Assembly (NCBI GenBank): GCA_014654705.1
Contig: JACVZY010000018.1
Span: 18,967 to 82,966 of the forward strand
From: Ignavibacteria bacterium
Lineage (GTDB): Bacteria > Bacteroidota > Ignavibacteria > Kapaibacteriales > UBA4661
Reading direction: 5' to 3'
DNA: 64,000 nt
Position numbers and translations under genes: made by a program. This document shows, in pieces, positions 44,687-53,008 of the stretch. The stretch's first letter is position 1. The number at the start of each line of letters is the position of its first letter. Below the pieces are notes generated by a model. That model worked only from the letters and a program-made list of their open reading frames with translations. It was not told the origin of the DNA and made no database searches.

Positions 44687-46036
44687 ATGCCACTCGAAAG
44701 CCAGCGCCTCGCGCCTGAAGAATACAAACGTAATTTTGCAGACCTGCATCCGCCCTTTGAACTCTTAGACACGGCGTTTATCGAAGCAAATCGTTGTCTC
44801 TATTGCTACGATGCGCCCTGCACGAAGTCCTGCCCAACGAGCATTGACGTGCCGCAATTCATCAAGCAGATTTCGACAGGAAACATCAAGGGTTCGGCGG
44901 AAACGATTTTTTCTGCAAATATCATGGGTGGCGGATGCGCAAAGGTGTGTCCCGTCGAAAAGCTCTGCGAAGGCGCGTGCGTCTATAATCTCTTGCACGA
45001 AGAGCCGATTGCCATCGCCAAACTTCAGCGTTTTTCTACCGAACAGGCAATTAAAGAGAAGTGGAAAATTTTTGAACGCAAGCCCTCCAATGGCAAGCGT
45101 GTTGCCATTGTGGGTGCCGGTCCGGCGGGGCTTGCCTGCGCTCATGCACTTTCGCTGGAAGGCGTGGACGTTACCATTTTTGAGAAAGAGGCAAAAGGCG
45201 GCGGCTTGATGACCTACGGCGTAGCGGCGTACAAGGTCACGCCGGAGTTTTGTGAGGATGAAGTTGATTGGATTTTGTCCGTGGGCGGCATCACTATTCA
45301 GTACAACACGGAAATCGGCACGACAAAAACGCTTCAAGACTTGCAGCGCGACTATGATGCCGTGTTTGTGGGAATTGGCGTTGGCGTAGCGCGTCATCTT
45401 GGTATTCCGGGCGAAGAATTGGACGGCGTTGTGGACGCAATCAAGTTTATTTACGACATTCGCACAAAGGATTATTCAGAAATTCCCGTGGGAGACCGCG
45501 TAGCCGTGATAGGTATGGGCATGACGGCAATAGATGCAGCAACACAATCGAAACGCCTCGGCGCGAAAGAAGTGGTGATGGTCTATCGGCGCGACGAGCA
45601 CGAAAAGTCGTGTACGGATGCCGAGTTAGAGATTGCCAAACTGGACGGTTGCTCGTTTGTCTGGCTTGCCGCGCCGAAAGAAATTCTTGGCGAGCATGGC
45701 AAAGCAACGGCTCTGGTATGCAATATTGTCCGCCTTTCCGATGAAGCCGATGCCTCGGGCAAACGAGCGATTCTGCCGACAGGCGAGACGATGACGATTG
45801 AAGCGGATATGATTATCCGCGCTGCGGGGCAAATTCCTTTTGAGGAATTCGTGCAGGGCGCGCACATCCAGAATAACGGCGGTAGAATTTCCACGAGCGG
45901 TCTCCAGACAACCAATCTCAAAGGCGTATTTGCTGGCGGCGACTGTGTGAACGGTGGTAAAGAGGTCGTGGATGCCGTGCAGCACGGAAAGGATGCAGCA
46001 AAGGGCATACTGGAGTATCTGAGTTCCAATAAATAA
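44687..46036 (+). CDS. preT: Dihydropyrimidine dehydrogenase subunit PreT (FAD/NAD, Fe-S)
   Basis: 449 residues. N-terminal iron-sulfur region with Cys motifs (CLYCYDAPCTKSCP near residue 38 and CAKVCPVEKLCEGAC near residue 85). It is followed by an FAD-binding GAGPAGLA and an NAD-binding IGMGMTAID. PreT takes electrons from NAD(P)H to PreA for reduction of uracil and thymine. The PreTA pair is usually cotranscribed, as here (38 bp apart). Family and gene order agree. Confidence 0.92.
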   Translation: MPLESQRLAPEEYKRNFADLHPPFELLDTAFIEANRCLYCYDAPCTKSCPTSIDVPQFIKQISTGNIKGSAETIFSANIMGGGCAKVCPVEKLCEGACVYNLLHEEPIAIAKLQRFSTEQAIKEKWKIFERKPSNGKRVAIVGAGPAGLACAHALSLEGVDVTIFEKEAKGGGLMTYGVAAYKVTPEFCEDEVDWILSVGGITIQYNTEIGTTKTLQDLQRDYDAVFVGIGVGVARHLGIPGEELDGVVDAIKFIYDIRTKDYSEIPVGDRVAVIGMGMTAIDAATQSKRLGAKEVVMVYRRDEHEKSCTDAELEIAKLDGCSFVWLAAPKEILGEHGKATALVCNIVRLSDEADASGKRAILPTGETMTIEADMIIRAAGQIPFEEFVQGAHIQNNGGRISTSGLQTTNLKGVFAGGDCVNGGKEVVDAVQHGKDAAKGILEYLSSNK

Positions 46037-46073
46037 TCAAGCAAATTCTCTCGAAATATTCCATCGTACACAA

Positions 46074-47342
46074 ATGGCAAATCTACACTCCACGCTCCTC
46101 GGCATTTCTTCGCCAAACCCTTTCTGGCTGGCTTCTGCACCGCCGACAGACAAAAAAATCAACGTCCTTCGCGCTTTTGAAGCAGGCTGGGGCGGTGTGG
46201 TCTGGAAAACGCTGGGCGACCAAGTGAAAAATGTGTCCTCGCGTTACGCTGCCATCAACTACGGCAACCAGCGCGTGATGGGGCTGAATAATATCGAACT
46301 CATTTCCGACCGACCGCTCGACATCAACCTCAAGGAAATACGCGAGGTGATGAAAGAATTTCCCGACCGTGCAATGGTGGTATCACTCATGGCAAACACG
46401 AATCGTGAGAGTTGGCATGACCTCGTGAAGCGAGTGCAAGACAACGGCTGTCACGGGCTGGAACTGAACTTCGGTTGCCCGCACGGAATGACCGAACGCG
46501 GCATGGGTGCTGCTGTGGGACAAGACCCCGCTATCGCCAAAATGGTCGTGGAATGGGTGATGGAAGTTGCCGAAGTGCCTGTGCTGACGAAGCTCACGCC
46601 CAACGTTCATTCGGTCGTGCCGATTGCCAAAGCAACGCTGGAAGCAGGCACAAACGGCTTCGCGCTTATCAACACGATTCAATCGCTGATGGGCGTTGAC
46701 TTGGATACATTCCTTCCGTATCCTGACGTGGGCGGACACACCGCCTTTGGTGGCTATTGTGGTCCGGCAGTCAAGCCGATTGCGCTCAAAATGCTCACCT
46801 CATTAGGCATGGACAAAGCAACCGCCAACACGCCTATTTCCGGCATCGGCGGCGTTACCACATGGCGCGATGCTGTCGAATTTATGCTGCTTGGAGCGGG
46901 CAACGTGCAGGTTTGTACGGCAGTGATGAAGTACGGCTTCCGCATTATCAACGATTTATGTTCGGGAATGTCGAATTGGATGGACGAAAAAGGCTTTACT
47001 TCTACGAGTGAGTTTGTGGGCTTATCCATTCCAAAAGTAACAGACTGGGAAGAATTAGACCTTAATTTCCACATCGTTGCTAATATCAATCAGGATAAAT
47101 GTATTCACTGCGGATTGTGCTATATCGCTTGCGAGGATGCTTCCCATCAAGCTATTTCTCTCGAAAAAGGCAATCCATATAATACGTACAGCATCAAGGA
47201 GGAGGAATGTGTCGGCTGTAATTTGTGTAAACTAGTCTGCCCAGTCAGCGAGTGCATCACCATGCTTGAGCAGCGTAAAGGCGCAGAGCACCTGAACTGG
47301 AAAGAGTTTCAACGCCTGGGCTTACCGCTCAATGAGCATTAA
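46074..47342 (+). CDS. preA: Dihydropyrimidine dehydrogenase subunit PreA
   Basis: 422 residues. An FMN-binding TIM barrel (residues ~1-310; FGCPHGMTERGMGAAVGQ loop and ISGIGGVTTW phosphate loop) precedes a ferredoxin-like C-terminus with two [4Fe-4S] motifs (CIHCGLCYIAC and CVGCNLCKLVC). In mammalian enzyme the active-site loop has Cys (ACGQ); here it is AVGQ, which to my knowledge is not unusual in bacterial forms. It reduces uracil and thymine to dihydropyrimidines as part of PreTA. The stop codon is followed by a long non-coding gap. Confidence 0.92.
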   Translation: MANLHSTLLGISSPNPFWLASAPPTDKKINVLRAFEAGWGGVVWKTLGDQVKNVSSRYAAINYGNQRVMGLNNIELISDRPLDINLKEIREVMKEFPDRAMVVSLMANTNRESWHDLVKRVQDNGCHGLELNFGCPHGMTERGMGAAVGQDPAIAKMVVEWVMEVAEVPVLTKLTPNVHSVVPIAKATLEAGTNGFALINTIQSLMGVDLDTFLPYPDVGGHTAFGGYCGPAVKPIALKMLTSLGMDKATANTPISGIGGVTTWRDAVEFMLLGAGNVQVCTAVMKYGFRIINDLCSGMSNWMDEKGFTSTSEFVGLSIPKVTDWEELDLNFHIVANINQDKCIHCGLCYIACEDASHQAISLEKGNPYNTYSIKEEECVGCNLCKLVCPVSECITMLEQRKGAEHLNWKEFQRLGLPLNEH

Positions 47343-47705
47343 TGCGTTTCGCACAAATAACGTTCTTCGCACAGAGCAGAAAGAAAAGTATAAAAAATGT
47401 AATTATTGGGGATAACGATGGCAATAGTAAGAACTATTTTCACACGCACTGCTACTGGTTTCTGGGAAACAATCCAGTTACTTCGTTGTTGAAAAATGAA
47501 GGTTTTACAGCAGTCTTTTTTCGTTCCTGCACTTGCCCCCTCATCTCATGACACTCGTTGTGAAAATGCCAATGTTTGTGTACTTTTGCCACAAGCTGTT
47601 TTGTATCGGTGTGGGATTGTGGTTTGGGCGTATGCTGCCTATAGGCCTGCTTACTAACTCAACAGTCGTGATTCCTTTCTTCATGTAACAAAGATTCAAA
47701 CCAAT
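47343..47705. other. 363-bp gap between preA and the chemoreceptor gene
   Basis: No convincing gene. A 69-residue frame begins at 47342 inside the preA stop codon but has no recognisable features. The gap contains the promoter of the chemoreceptor gene. Confidence 0.5.
47559..47589 (+). promoter_or_regulatory. Bacteroidota-type promoter of the chemoreceptor gene
   Basis: TTG at 47559-47561, 20 bp, then TACTTTTG at 47582-47589: a full match to the consensus. It lies about 120 bp before ATG 47706, so the chemoreceptor has its own transcript. Confidence 0.65.
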
Positions 47706-50006
47706 ATGACCGCACTTTTTCGGTCTCTTCAGCAAAAATTGCTGATTAGTTTTTTCGGCGTGACTGCATTAACGGTTCTGATTTTGGGTATTACCGCCTA
47801 TCAGGTTAGCAAGTACGCACTTATTCGTTCTATCGGGCAAAGCTATGCCGACATTGCGGCAGCAGCATTGGATAGAGTTGATCGCACGATGTTCGAGCGT
47901 TACGGCGATGTGCAGGCTTTTGCCGTTAATCAGGTATCGGCTCGGTATCTGAGCAGCAATAATCACCGCGCGGAATTGCAATCATTTGCCAACACTATGG
48001 TTACCACCTATGGCGCGTACGATATGATGATGATTTGCAATACACAAGGCAAGGTCGTCTGCGCTACAACCGTTAGTTCATCGGGGGCAACCGTCCAAAG
48101 TGAGTCATTGCTTGGCATGGATGTCAGTACTAAAGAGTGGTTTAAGGCTTGTATAGGCGGGCAGATTGGTAAAGGGCAATCGTATTTCAGCGACCCAATC
48201 TTAGACTCGACGCTCAAGCCAATATTTGGAACAAGCCTTTATGTTATTCCCTTTGCATCCCCGATTCGAGATTCCAGCGGCACAGTCGTCGGTGTTTGGC
48301 TCAACTATGTGAGTTTTGACCGCATCGTACGAACTATTATCAACAGCACTATCAAAATGGTGCGAGAACAAGGCTTTGCGTCGTTTAGCGTATCGCTGAT
48401 GGATCATAACGGAACTACCATTGATGATGAAGAGCGGGATTTGATTGGTGTCTTTAACTTTAAGGGTAAGTTTATTGCCGTTGATAAAGCACTGGCAGGC
48501 TCACCGAAAGGATATGAACGCGAAACAAGCCAGCGTACAGGCAGAGACAGGCTCATTTCCTATGCAACCTCGCAGGGTACGTCGGGCTTTAAGGGTATGA
48601 GATGGGTATTTCTTGCATACGGAGATGCTAGCGATGCATTGTCATTGGTGACGACTATCCGGAACGCATTTATTCTTGTTGGTGTCATTGTTTTACTGAT
48701 TGCTATTGGGCTTGGTTTTATGTTTGCCCGCAGCATTACGCGCCCTATCAAACGCCTAAACGCTTCTGCCCAAAGCGCTGCGGCTGGGAACTACAGTCTG
48801 GATGTCCACGTACAGACCGGCGACGAAATCGAAACCTTAAGTAACAGCTTTGCCGTTATGTTGCTCGGCATCCAGCAATCTCTTGAACAAGTTCAACAGG
48901 AAAAAGCAGGTGTAGAGCAAAAAGTACACGAAGCCGTTGCCCAGCTTCGCGAGGAAAAAGAATATCTTGAGCGCAGTATTGATAAGATGTTATCTAAAAT
49001 GGAGGATTTTGCCAACGGTGACTTTACGGCACGTATTCATTGGCAGCGCGAGGATGATATTTCGCGGTTGTATGAGGGCTTTAACCTTGCTGTTACCATT
49101 ATGCGCGACATTGTGCTGAATATCCGTACCAGTGCCGAAGAGAATGTGATAGTTTCCACCAATATCACCAGTCTGACAAACGACCTTTACCAGCAAATTG
49201 GCTTACAAAGCGAGTATATGGATGAAATTGCGACCGCAACTGAGGAAATGAACACCATTATTGCCGAAAATGCTCGCAATGCTACCATTACCGCTCAAGC
49301 AGCCGAACGAAACGGTTCGATTGCCAAAGAAGGCGGTGGAGTCGTCGCCCTTACCGCAGAAAAAATGCACCGTATCGGAGAAGTGATGGGCGCTTCAGCT
49401 CGAACGATTGAAAGTTTAGGAAACGCGAGCCAGCAAATCAGCGAAATTATTGATGTCATTAACGATATTGCCGACCAAACGAACCTTCTTGCGCTGAACG
49501 CCGCCATTGAAGCGGCTCGCGCCGGTGACCAAGGGCGTGGTTTTGCCGTCGTTGCCGATGAAGTACGCAAACTTGCCGAGCGCACGACGCAAGCCACCAA
49601 ACAAATTGGTTCGATGGTGAAAGATATTCAGCACAAAACCCACTCCGCCGTCACTGATATTGAGCTGGGTAATAAGGTTGTGCAAGAAGGTGTTCAATTT
49701 GCAGAACGCGCAAGCAATGCGCTGAATGGCATCGTTGAAAGTTCTGCGTCCGTTCAGCAACTGGTCTTGGAAATCGCAACTGCCAGTACACAGCAAACTG
49801 CCGCAAGCGAGACTATTGCTCGCCGTGTCCATGAAATATCCGGTATGGCGAAGACTTCCTCCGATTACATTCAACAGACCACCAATGCCGTCCAATCACT
49901 CAGGGAACTGTCACATCGTATTGATTCTCAAATTGCGCAGTTTATTATGGATGAAGGGCAAAAACAAGACAACAAGCAGCGAAAATCCCTCACCATAAAG
50001 TCCTGA
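47706..50006 (+). CDS. Methyl-accepting chemotaxis protein
   Basis: 766 residues. Membrane segment ~13-33, a double-Cache-like periplasmic sensor (~40-315), a second span (~325-348), a HAMP domain, a second HAMP-like segment ([12 protein letters not shown], near residue 437), and the MCP signalling domain with the conserved hairpin tip ([18 protein letters not shown]). Its location between preA and mmsA suggests sensing of pyrimidines or of their products, but that is inference. It has its own promoter. No other chemotaxis genes are in the window. Confidence 0.9.
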   Translation: MTALFRSLQQKLLISFFGVTALTVLILGITAYQVSKYALIRSIGQSYADIAAAALDRVDRTMFERYGDVQAFAVNQVSARYLSSNNHRAELQSFANTMVTTYGAYDMMMICNTQGKVVCATTVSSSGATVQSESLLGMDVSTKEWFKACIGGQIGKGQSYFSDPILDSTLKPIFGTSLYVIPFASPIRDSSGTVVGVWLNYVSFDRIVRTIINSTIKMVREQGFASFSVSLMDHNGTTIDDEERDLIGVFNFKGKFIAVDKALAGSPKGYERETSQRTGRDRLISYATSQGTSGFKGMRWVFLAYGDASDALSLVTTIRNAFILVGVIVLLIAIGLGFMFARSITRPIKRLNASAQSAAAGNYSLDVHVQTGDEIETLSNSFAVMLLGIQQSLEQVQQEKAGVEQKVHEAVAQLREEKEYLERSIDKMLSKMEDFANGDFTARIHWQREDDISRLYEGFNLAVTIMRDIVLNIRTSAEENVIVSTNITSLTNDLYQQIGLQSEYMDEIATATEEMNTIIAENARNATITAQAAERNGSIAKEGGGVVALTAEKMHRIGEVMGASARTIESLGNASQQISEIIDVINDIADQTNLLALNAAIEAARAGDQGRGFAVVADEVRKLAERTTQATKQIGSMVKDIQHKTHSAVTDIELGNKVVQEGVQFAERASNALNGIVESSASVQQLVLEIATASTQQTAASETIARRVHEISGMAKTSSDYIQQTTNAVQSLRELSHRIDSQIAQFIMDEGQKQDNKQRKSLTIKS

Positions 50007-50109
50007 GAACGCATCAAATGTCTTGTTAATGGGCTGCATAAATGCTTTGCACGGCTTTTCTTCGCGCTTTTGCACCTGAACCAATTTTTATCATTTTTCC
50101 CTCAAAACT

Positions 50110-51567
50110 ATGAAATATTCCGACCTCTCAAACTACATTGGCGGCAAAGCAACGCCCAGCGCAAGCGGTAAGACCCTCGACGTTTTTTCGCCCATAGACG
50201 GCAGCCTCATAGCAAAAATGCCTCTCTCGAATGCGTCCGATTTGAACGAAGCCGTTATTGCGGCAAAAAAAGCGCAACCCGCATGGGCTAAAACCCCCAT
50301 CAAAGAGCGTGTTCAAGTGTTCTTCCGTTACAAAACGCTACTTGAAAAAAATATGACCGAGCTTTCAAAACTTGTTCAGGAAGAAAACGGAAAAACATTC
50401 GACGAAGCCCGCGCCGAAGTGGAAAAAAGCATCGAACTCACGGAATTTGCCTGCTCGCTGCCGCAGCTTATTTCCGGCGAATGGCTGGAAGTGAGTGCAG
50501 GCGTAGAGTGCCGCACAGAACACGCACCGCTTGGCGTTGTGGCTTCGATTGTGCCGTTTAATTTCCCAATGATGGTACCGAACTGGACGATTCCTAATGC
50601 GATTGCTCTCGGCAACGCGATGATTTTGAAACCGTCCGAACTTGTGCCACTCAGTTCCCAAAGAATTGCTGCACTACTGAAAGAAGCCGGATTGCCGGAC
50701 GGAATTTTTAATATCGTCAATGGCGACCGCGACATTGTAGAAGCCATCTGCGACCATCCCGATATTAAAGCGGTTTCGTTCGTGGGTTCCACCAAAGTCG
50801 CCAAAATCGTCTATGCCCGCGCTACCTCAACCCACAAACGCGCATTGGCACTGGGCGGTGCAAAAAATCACATTCTTGTTCTACCGGACGCACATCCCGC
50901 GATGACCGCTTCCAACGTTGCGGCTTCGATGGCTGGCTGCGCCGGACAGCGTTGTATGGCTGCTTCGGTCATGGTCGGCGTTGGCGAGGTGAACCATATC
51001 GTAGAGCAACTGTGCGAAGAATCGAAGAAAATCGTAGCGGGTAAAAACTTAGGCGCAGTCATTTCCACGCAAGCCAAAGAGCGGATTGAGCGTTATATCA
51101 CCGAAGCAGAAGCCGAAGGAGCGAAAGTACTGGTGGATGGCAGAAAGACTGTCGTGGCGGGGAGCGAAGGCGGATACTACGTTGGTCCGACCGTCATCGA
51201 CCACGTGCGCCCCGATATGAACATCGCTAAAGAAGAAGTATTCGGTCCCGTGCTTTCTATCCTCCGAACTGGCACACTCGACGAAGCACTCGCTATCGAA
51301 AACGCGAACCCCTACGGCAATGCGGCTTCGGTCTTCACCCAAAGCGGCGGGCTGGCGAGGTACGTAACCGAACACGCCAGCGCGGGCATGGTGGGCGTGA
51401 ACATCGGCGTACCTGTGCCGCGTGAACCGTTTTCCTTTGGTGGCTGGAACGATTCAAAATTTGGCGTGGGCGACATCACAGGCAAAAGTTCGATTGAGTT
51501 CTGGACACAACTGAAAAAGACGACCACGAAGTGGAATCCTGATGCTCGTACGAATTGGATGAGTTAA
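50110..51567 (+). CDS. mmsA: (Methyl)malonate-semialdehyde dehydrogenase, CoA-acylating
   Basis: 485 residues. Aldehyde dehydrogenase fold with the nucleophile Cys in GCAGQRCMAASV (near residue 278) and the NAD site MILKPSE (near residue 179). MmsA converts malonate semialdehyde to acetyl-CoA, and methylmalonate semialdehyde to propionyl-CoA, releasing CO2. These are the products of the omega-aminotransferase acting on beta-alanine and 3-aminoisobutyrate, so it completes the pyrimidine pathway. It lies 104 bp after the chemoreceptor. A weak hairpin (51589-51622) follows. Confidence 0.9.
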   Translation: MKYSDLSNYIGGKATPSASGKTLDVFSPIDGSLIAKMPLSNASDLNEAVIAAKKAQPAWAKTPIKERVQVFFRYKTLLEKNMTELSKLVQEENGKTFDEARAEVEKSIELTEFACSLPQLISGEWLEVSAGVECRTEHAPLGVVASIVPFNFPMMVPNWTIPNAIALGNAMILKPSELVPLSSQRIAALLKEAGLPDGIFNIVNGDRDIVEAICDHPDIKAVSFVGSTKVAKIVYARATSTHKRALALGGAKNHILVLPDAHPAMTASNVAASMAGCAGQRCMAASVMVGVGEVNHIVEQLCEESKKIVAGKNLGAVISTQAKERIERYITEAEAEGAKVLVDGRKTVVAGSEGGYYVGPTVIDHVRPDMNIAKEEVFGPVLSILRTGTLDEALAIENANPYGNAASVFTQSGGLARYVTEHASAGMVGVNIGVPVPREPFSFGGWNDSKFGVGDITGKSSIEFWTQLKKTTTKWNPDARTNWMS

Positions 51568-51588
51568 ACGCCTGAATAAATTACCCCT

Positions 51589-51625
51589 GCCCTCACTCTT
51601 CCACACAAAGAAGGATGAGGGCTTT
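51589..51625 (+). terminator. Weak hairpin terminator after mmsA
   Basis: GCCCTCACTCTT (51589-51600) pairs with AAGGATGAGGGC (51611-51622) with one mismatch and one wobble, followed by only three T residues. Confidence 0.45.
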
Positions 51626-51809
51626 AGGATAATTCCTCCCGAATGGACTCCTTAACGTTTTATATCCTTCGTGCTTCTTTACAAAAACTGGGTATTTGCA
51701 AAAGTCTTGACAAGGTACGATATTTGAAACCTTGAATGGAAGTTCCTGCGATTACCGTCTCGTTACCCGTTACAATGTGCATTCCCAAGATATTTTTTTG
51801 TATCAGTTC

Positions 51810-51947
51810 ATGCCAGTTATTATCATTCTTGTAACTCTGCTCATACTTCCAGCCTGCGCTCTGGGGCAGGAAACATACACTGTCAACGGAACGGTACTGG
51901 ACAGCCAAAACGAACAAGCACTTATTAGTGATTATGCTGCGCTTTGA
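51810..51947 (+). pseudogene. Truncated start of a secreted protein with a carboxypeptidase-regulatory-like domain
   Basis: The 45-residue frame from ATG 51810 looks like a signal peptide (VIIILVTLLILPACALGQ) followed by the typical first strand of a CarboxypepD_reg-like domain as in TonB-dependent receptors (YTVNGTVLDSQNEQAL). It stops after 19 more residues. I could not find the continuation in the next ~150 bp in any frame. It is either a decayed gene remnant or chance similarity. Confidence 0.35.
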
Positions 51948-52122
51948 GGTTATATGCGGCATTGGCAATGTAGCTCCGCACACCGTCCGCTTTAATCTTC
52001 GGTTTTCTTCGCCGCTCTAAACTTAGAAAATACCCTATCCTGTTCAGGTTGTCATCGTAAGTTTTGTACGCTGACCGTCACTATCGGATGGAAAAGGGTA
52101 TTATCCAAGAAGCCTACTCCGA
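51948..52122. other. Non-coding stretch between the remnant and purQ
   Basis: Together with 51626-51809 this region has no convincing gene. It may contain the decayed body of the truncated secreted protein. Confidence 0.4.
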
Positions 52123-52824
52123 CTACACCACCGCCTCCGCACACGCCTGAAGCACCGACTGAAAAATCACCAATCCGTCTGTATTGCCCAAGACCGCATC
52201 GGCAGCGCGTTCGGGGTGGGGCATCATACCGAAGACGTTTCCTCGTTTGTTCATAATGCCTGCGATATTGTGCAGCGAGCCGTTTGGGTTTGATTCCACC
52301 GTAATATTTCCCTCGGCATCCGAATAACGAAAGAGGATGCGCCCTTCGTCTTCCAGCGCCTTTATCGTATCTTCGTCAGCAAAATAGTTTCCTTCGCCGT
52401 GCGCAATCGGCATCCTGAGTACGTTCTTTGTGGCAGCATTCGTAAAGGCAGTATCGGTGCGCTCCACACGCAAATAGACATCACGGCAAATAAACGAAAG
52501 ATTGGTATTGCGCAGTAGCGCCCCTTCCAGCAAACCCGCTTCGGCAAGAATTTGGAAACCATTGCAAATCCCCATCACGTAGCCGCCTCGCTCGGCAAAG
52601 CGTACCACTTCTTGCATCACTGGCGAAAAGCGAGCAATTGCACCGCAGCGCAAGTAATCCCCGTAGGAAAAACCGCCCGGAAGAACGATACAATCAAGGT
52701 CGTCAGGAATGGACGTGTCTTTGTGCCAGAGTGGAACAGACGACGAGCCTTCAATCAGAGATGTGCCGTAGAGTGCGTCGCGGTCGCAGTTAGAACCCGG
52801 AAAAATAACAACACCGGTTTTCAT
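52123..52824 (-). CDS. purQ: Phosphoribosylformylglycinamidine synthase subunit PurQ
   Basis: 233 residues from ATG 52824. The glutaminase subunit of FGAM synthase in purine synthesis. The class I triad is read as Cys in [11 protein letters not shown], and His/Glu in PHPERAAD. The start [14 protein letters not shown] is the classic PurQ N-terminus; a start at 52878 would add residues not found in the family. Partners purL and purS are not in the window. It is followed (minus strand) only by the truncated secreted-protein region. Confidence 0.95.
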   Translation of the reverse strand: MKTGVVIFPGSNCDRDALYGTSLIEGSSSVPLWHKDTSIPDDLDCIVLPGGFSYGDYLRCGAIARFSPVMQEVVRFAERGGYVMGICNGFQILAEAGLLEGALLRNTNLSFICRDVYLRVERTDTAFTNAATKNVLRMPIAHGEGNYFADEDTIKALEDEGRILFRYSDAEGNITVESNPNGSLHNIAGIMNKRGNVFGMMPHPERAADAVLGNTDGLVIFQSVLQACAEAVV

Positions 52825-53008
52825 GGGAAGTCGGAAAAGTGTGGAACATGGCTGTTTGTGGAAACTGCAATATACCACAGTTCAAGTATTTCTTCCTCAG
52901 ATTTTCGGTGCCGGAAAGTGGTCGGCAGAGAACATACCCATCAGCACCTCTGTATCTACGGACACTACAAATTCTTTGCCTCAACATTCAGCACCCAAAA
53001 TCGAACGC

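Noticed and set aside
47342..47551. 69-residue ORF starting in the preA stop codon
   Set aside because: No family, Cys/His/Phe-rich composition, and it lies ahead of the chemoreceptor promoter. Coupling by TAATG alone is not enough.
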